Assembly: GCA_903919715.1 (NCBI GenBank)
Contig: CAIXJC010000010.1
Span: 175,246-239,245, forward strand
Reading direction: 5' to 3'
DNA: 64,000 nt
Source of the DNA: an uncultured bacterium
GTDB lineage: Bacteria > Planctomycetota > Phycisphaerae > Phycisphaerales > SM1A02
Translations under genes and position numbers: made by a program
Part shown: one piece after another, positions 61,201 through 64,000 of the stretch
Layout of the letters: each line of letters starts with the position of its first letter
Numbering within the stretch: the first letter of the stretch is position 1
Notes under the pieces: model-generated
Databases searched by the model: none
Told to the model about the DNA's origin: nothing
Seen by the model: only the letters and a program-made list of their open reading frames with translations

Positions 61201-62184
61201 ATGGAACGCCGCCTGATCGCCAGTTGGTGTTGTGACTGGCGCAATTTCAAAGAGCGCCCCGTGCGCATAGATGCACCCACGACCTCCCGCTGCGGTTGTG
61301 ACCAAGGACCTGTCCACCGAGATCGCATCAATGATGATGTCCCACGGCGGCATCTGATTTGGTGTTGGGATCGACGTGTTCGTGTACCGAACGTCGAAAT
61401 TGCAGTCCTGGTTCCCGTCGACACTTTTCCCGACCGTTGGAAATGCGACCGTTGCTGTATATCCCGGTCCGTTCGGTCGGCGATACACCATCAGCCATGT
61501 TGTATTCAAATCATTCTGATTCGGGAATGTGATCGATTGGCCGCTGGGCATGCTCGTCGGGATCACTCCTGCAGGAATCGGGAGAGAAAAACTGGAATCC
61601 TTCAAGAGGGCGAGATTCGCACCTGCTCCGGCGGTTGCAAAGGTGATCCCTTGCAAGTTGATGACTTGGCGAATGATTCCATTAGCGACACTTGTTCCAT
61701 TGTTCTTCGAAATGAGCAGAAGGTAATAGCCGTTGCCAAACTGCTTTGCGAAGTTGTAATTTGATGGGAAGGAACTCGGACATCGAAACTCAACGAACCG
61801 CTGTTGAGGATCACTCACCAATGGTTGAGCCGTGCGAAGTTCCGAAATGGTGAATGCCGGGAGTCGACCTTGAAGCCCTAATCCAGGAGCTGCATTCTGG
61901 GCAAACTTCACCGCACGAGATAACTGAATTTTGTCTTCTGCATCCAGCACGCCATTGCGGTTGAGATCAGCACAAGGGGTATAGCCCGGCGGTACCGATG
62001 AAAACAATGCCTGCCAAACTGTCACGTCTGCAGCATTGACGAGATTGTCGGCATTGAGGTCCCCGACAAAGACCGCTGGAGCGCAGTACTGCGCACTCGC
62101 GATCGAACTCAGTATCAACGAAAGGCATGCGACCACTGCGTGTGCGGTTGACCAACAAACAGTGGTTTTATTCGCAAAGCTCAA
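58204..62184 (-). CDS. Secreted multi-module Cys-rich protein: dockerin-like pair, lamin-tail-like domain, 17 CC modules
   Basis: About 1326 aa from a TTG at 62184; a GTG at 62211 would add nine residues. The TTG is favoured by AGAAGG about 8 nt before it and a TTGA overlap with the uppS stop. Numbers here use the longer form. Signal peptide ends near residue 40. Two EF-hand-like loops (D-L-N-A-D-N-L-V-N and D-L-N-R-N-G-V-L-D) make a dockerin-like unit at about 50-105. Residues about 115-365 look like a lamin-tail-type beta domain. From about 373 to the end run 17 modules of about 57 residues with pattern C-x8-C-x4-CC-x3-C-x5-CC-x7-C-x7-C, including C-C-x-x-V-C, W-D-x-x-C-V and a linker Cys-Gly. 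No anchor or sorting motif ends it. Probably disulfide-stabilised and exported; ligand unknown. Confidence 0.88.
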   Translation of the reverse strand: MSFANKTTVCWSTAHAVVACLSLILSSIASAQYCAPAVFVGDLNADNLVNAADVTVWQALFSSVPPGYTPCADLNRNGVLDAEDKIQLSRAVKFAQNAAPGLGLQGRLPAFTISELRTAQPLVSDPQQRFVEFRCPSSFPSNYNFAKQFGNGYYLLLISKNNGTSVANGIIRQVINLQGITFATAGAGANLALLKDSSFSLPIPAGVIPTSMPSGQSITFPNQNDLNTTWLMVYRRPNGPGYTATVAFPTVGKSVDGNQDCNFDVRYTNTSIPTPNQMPPWDIIIDAISVDRSLVTTAAGGRGCIYAHGALFEIAPVTTPTGDQAAFHVYRNSDNKNLSGIKQAVTTGIDTPGSANPPSAASQYCGSPTVGPSYKVHGPFSSDRECCEFVCAQLSHCCAVAWDESCVLLATQECGQCGGLGTGSCLIAHASPYCSSEVCCSQVCPVLPLCCIVAWDESCVARAMDLCLECGADVLPNNCFQTSSTPYCTDSQCCTSVCLVDPSCCNIAWDSSCVQNAGLFCPELACGNPAAGDCCLSHGTPFCKDADCCQSVCAIDPFCCETVWDVQCVTQVLQFCTSLTCACGGGGAGAACFLVHAAPGCSSVSCCTAVCNSDAFCCGVTWDASCVAAADTFCAQNPVCKNAVDSCLIPHAAPGCADSSCCDKVCSFNPMCCTVGWDASCVAEVAIRCGGCGDVFAGDCSTAHNSPYCDNAVCCTAVCAVDVFCCSTEWDTGCVKQALVLCGARSQGCGDHSARSCFVASFLQGCGDPACCQTICDGFDSYCCTVQWDAICVRQAITFAELGIGCTLPVGAAVGHGNCLVAHTQKGCSDVDCSAAVCSIDPNCCRITWDADCAKLAPYVCIDPGGCPGTESSFIRHVSPGSLDPSCCNAVCFVMPECCTVSWDQACVNIANQRCLPDSDWNVPCLGSCTVAHDNPGCEDVACSSAVCFTDALCCTAIWDQQCASLARGLCCGLPGCGNACNGSCILPHDTPYCDNSYCCAAVCAEDPYCCSVGWDGFCVKVAIARCATGCGNVESGSCFIGHGTRGCADARCCVAICREDPFCCDTSWDSSCGSAAQLDTANCGSTLECGDENAGDCCIVHMDSPKCREQDCCDAVCALDTENFCRDFAWDSYCVELALGSAACSCKKDCGDTCSGECCTAHLTTSCKDPVCCKAVCAIDSYCCEVVWDVTCAGQALVTCNLGPDAACPPIQCGDPLAGNCCISHPGPACRDIACCTAVCALDPFCCQSQWDGSCASMAGSQGSCPCDGPTCGTQGTGSCFTAHATPFCEQASCCGIVCGKVQPECCTISWDQSCVKLALIFCSP
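58207..61100 (-). repeat. Protein-level tandem repeat region, 17 Cys-rich modules
   Basis: The modules are clear in translation but diverged in DNA, so no long nucleotide repeats exist. The first module lacks the second Cys; the other 16 follow the C-x8-C-x4-CC-x3-C-x5-CC-x7-C-x7-C scheme with small deviations. Confidence 0.85.
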
Positions 62185-62960
62185 ACGTTTTTTCCTTCTG
62201 ACGATACGCACGGAGGTGAAAATGGATTCTGCAATATAGCGGGAACGGTCGGGATTCCACCATATGTTCTACGCCGTCGACCAAATTCCTCTACGGCTCC
62301 TTCCAACTCAGTTGGGGAGAAATCTGGCCAAAGCGTTTGCAGAAAGAGAATTTCAGCATAACTCAGTTGCCAGAGGAGATAGTTGGACAAGCGCATCTGC
62401 CCTGCCGTTCGAATCAGAAGGTCGGGATCGGGCAGATCTGAGGTGTACAGGGAACGCGAAATCAGTTCTTCCGAGATCTCGCTTGGAACGATTTCCTGAC
62501 GGACGGCGCGCTCTGCGATCGACCGAACTGCATCCGTGATCTCACCCCGTGAGCCATAGTTCAGTGCCAACGAGAGCGTAATCCCCTTGCCATTTGCGGT
62601 TGCCAATTCTGTTTCATCAAGTTCTCGCAGTACTCCAGCCGGCAAACCATCCCGGCGTCCGATTCTGCGAAGGCGAACTCCCATCTCAACCAAACTCTTC
62701 CGTTCCTTCGAAAGCCGTTCGCAGCAGAGTTCCATGAGCGCATCAATCTCATCAGTCGGTCGGCTCCAATTTTCACTCGAAAATGAATAGAGCGTGAGAA
62801 ACTCAACTCCTAATTTGGACGCGTGTTCCAACACAGGCCGGATCGCAAGGGCTCCTGCACGATGTCCCGCAACTCGAGGGAAACCTCGGGACTCCGCCCA
62901 GCGACCGTTTCCATCCATGATGATCGCGATGTGACGAGGAATTTCTGAGGAGGCGCTCAT
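62181..62960 (-). CDS. uppS: Isoprenyl (undecaprenyl) diphosphate synthase
   Basis: 259 aa from the ATG at 62960. Family motifs: H-I-A-I-I-M-D-G-N-G-R-W-A (about 11-23, with the catalytic Asp), G-H-R-A-G-A, L-T-L-Y-S-F-S-S-E-N-W-S-R-P, A-L-N-Y-G-S-R-G-E-I and D-P-D-L-L-I-R-T-A-G-Q-M-R-L-S-N near the C-terminus. It adds IPP units in cis to farnesyl diphosphate, giving the C55 carrier for peptidoglycan and envelope polysaccharides. The start lies one base after the stop of the upstream GspK-like gene. The stop overlaps the TTG start of the Cys-rich gene. Confidence 0.95.
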   Translation of the reverse strand: MSASSEIPRHIAIIMDGNGRWAESRGFPRVAGHRAGALAIRPVLEHASKLGVEFLTLYSFSSENWSRPTDEIDALMELCCERLSKERKSLVEMGVRLRRIGRRDGLPAGVLRELDETELATANGKGITLSLALNYGSRGEITDAVRSIAERAVRQEIVPSEISEELISRSLYTSDLPDPDLLIRTAGQMRLSNYLLWQLSYAEILFLQTLWPDFSPTELEGAVEEFGRRRRTYGGIPTVPAILQNPFSPPCVSSEGKNV

Positions 62961-62961
62961 G

Positions 62962-64000
62962 TCACTCCACGATCTTCTCAAACATCAGAATCTTTGGCTC
63001 TTGGCCTGGTCGATCAACACCAGATCGATCAATGACCATGATGTATCGCGACTCGTCGATCAGGGTTTCTGGATTGGTTGCATCCCAGGCACCTGTTGCT
63101 GGATTCTGCGCAACGGATCTCACCTTGAGATAGACAGTGAAGACATCACTTCGAGTCGTTACCAAATTGGCAATGCCTTTGAGCAACGTGTTTCGTTCAA
63201 CTTGATCACCGGCGATTCGGGCCGTAGTCAAAATCGGATCAAAGACTGGCGTCGAACTCGCATCGAATTGCAGAACTGTCTGAGCCAATCGCTCGGTCGA
63301 AAGTTGGGTCGAGAATCCTCCGCCACTCATCGTCTGACGCCATCCACTTCCTAGATCTGAAAGCGGCGGAGCAACAGGTGTTGGCGCATGACCAGTCGTC
63401 ACAGGAGTCAGCACCGGCGGATCTTCGCTCGTGCGATATGGATCTCTGCCAGCAAAGTTGATCGACCATGATTTGTCGATCGACCAGTTGCTGCCATAAG
63501 ACGCAGCCGGGGCTTCTGGATCTGGCTCCGCAGCAGTTCCAATACTTGACGGACGATATTCGCGGTCAAGAAGTGCGAGCTCACCAACCGAAACGAATCC
63601 GCGCTCGCCGCGCATGCCAGGTTGAAACGGAAAGAGTTCCGTCGCGCCGACTGCGGGAACAAATCCACGATCGTCATACTTCGGACCATCAGGGAATCCA
63701 GTCACGGTTGGAAATCGCTCTCGGTAATTCACGATTGATTCTGGCAGGAGAACCCTTGTTATTGCCGGCACCTGATTTGGATTCAACCCAGGCGCCTCCG
63801 AGTTATAACTCAACTGCTGCATGTTGGGCAGCGCGCGCATCACTTCGATTGGCGCAGTGTTGATGTTGATCAACCCTTGCGTCGCAGCACCTGAGAATCC
63901 ACCTGCAAGGCGGAGTCGTCTCTGTTCGGCAGTGAGGCGCTCGGTGTTGGTCAGTATCGTGTCACCATCTGTGTCGACGCGGTTCATCCCGGCGCCATCC
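62962..64000 (-). CDS. GspK-like exported protein, C-terminal part (partial)
   Basis: The frame is open to the window edge, so the start lies outside. 341 residues follow the first ATG in the window. Near its beginning, G-L-I-N-I-N-T-A-P-I-E-V-M-R-A-L-P resembles the conserved G-x-I-N-I-N-T-A motif of GspK-type minor pseudopilins and similar HhH proteins of type II secretion. A further region F-V-S-V-G-E-L-A-L-L (about 130-139) is the second half of such a helix-hairpin. The C-terminal ~120 residues (R-I-A-G-D-Q-V-E-R-N-T-L-L, V-F-T-V-Y-L-K-V-R-S-V-A) are beta-rich. It suggests a secretion pseudopilin, which would fit the prepilin-like gene in this window. Full function cannot be fixed. Confidence 0.6.
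   Translation of the reverse strand, partial: DGAGMNRVDTDGDTILTNTERLTAEQRRLRLAGGFSGAATQGLININTAPIEVMRALPNMQQLSYNSEAPGLNPNQVPAITRVLLPESIVNYRERFPTVTGFPDGPKYDDRGFVPAVGATELFPFQPGMRGERGFVSVGELALLDREYRPSSIGTAAEPDPEAPAASYGSNWSIDKSWSINFAGRDPYRTSEDPPVLTPVTTGHAPTPVAPPLSDLGSGWRQTMSGGGFSTQLSTERLAQTVLQFDASSTPVFDPILTTARIAGDQVERNTLLKGIANLVTTRSDVFTVYLKVRSVAQNPATGAWDATNPETLIDESRYIMVIDRSGVDRPGQEPKILMFEKIVE

Overview
The window is densely packed chromosomal DNA: 55 protein genes, two of them cut by the window ends, and one tRNA, with no insertion sequence, phage, CRISPR array or rRNA. The longest gene-free gap is about 230 bp (20522-20750), so no stretch over 300 bp lacks a gene. The gene set points to the phylum Planctomycetota, most likely the class Phycisphaerae. 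This is an inference from dockerin-like EF-hand pairs on secreted proteins, an FG-GAP surface protein, a prepilin-like protein ending in a DGSV motif, a DUF1844 protein, the TIGR03991-type GlmU-like protein, MauE/thioredoxin fusions, a large Cys-rich repeat protein and an mreBCD cluster.

Layout. 1-5.8 kb: end of an FtsX-like permease, a DUF3299 protein, two overlapping M14 carboxypeptidase paralogs (the first has lost every metal and catalytic residue) and a BaiN/YhiN-type flavoprotein, read as one operon. 5.8-8.4 kb (minus): HIT and MazG-like proteins, an FG-GAP/dockerin surface protein, tRNA-Arg(CCG). 8.4-12.6 kb: an MFS transporter convergent with a photolyase/TIGR01777 operon across a bidirectional terminator. 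12.6-21 kb: gmhA, two MauE-thioredoxin fusions, tilS, a B12-fold protein without the cobalt-binding His, menG, a metal-ligand-less amidohydrolase, a lipoprotein, a Nudix hydrolase and a small protein.

21-36.8 kb (minus): a long co-directional run, transcribed as pgk, thioredoxin-like lipid-free exported protein, rpe, accD, lnt fused to HEAT repeats, a coiled-coil protein, a small membrane protein, mreB, mreC, mreD, a GlmU-like protein, a GlcD/ferredoxin fusion and a response regulator. It joins central carbon metabolism, fatty-acid and lipoprotein synthesis, and cell shape. 36.8-44.5 kb: miaA, topA, an NupG-like transporter, ispG and a prepilin-like protein. 44.5-50.7 kb: an FHA-GAF-PP2C phosphatase with a lone ExbB/MotA protein, then ispA and dxs, a repeat-rich gap, and a class I glutamine-amidotransferase fold without its Cys. 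50.8-58.1 kb: yraN, a SurA-like lipoprotein, the DUF1844 protein, a hemW / UbiA-type prenyltransferase / GT-C operon, and purA. 58.2-64 kb (minus): a GspK-like fragment, uppS and a 1.3-kaa secreted protein with 17 Cys-rich modules.

Isoprenoid supply is a recurring theme: dxs, ispG, ispA, uppS, menG and a polyprenyl-phosphate phosphoribosyltransferase-like enzyme. The two strongest signals beyond routine annotation are the 17-module Cys-rich protein and a widespread TANNNT box placed 6-8 nt before start codons, which predicts that many genes here are transcribed as leaderless mRNAs. Four proteins keep an enzyme or cofactor fold but lack its key residues.
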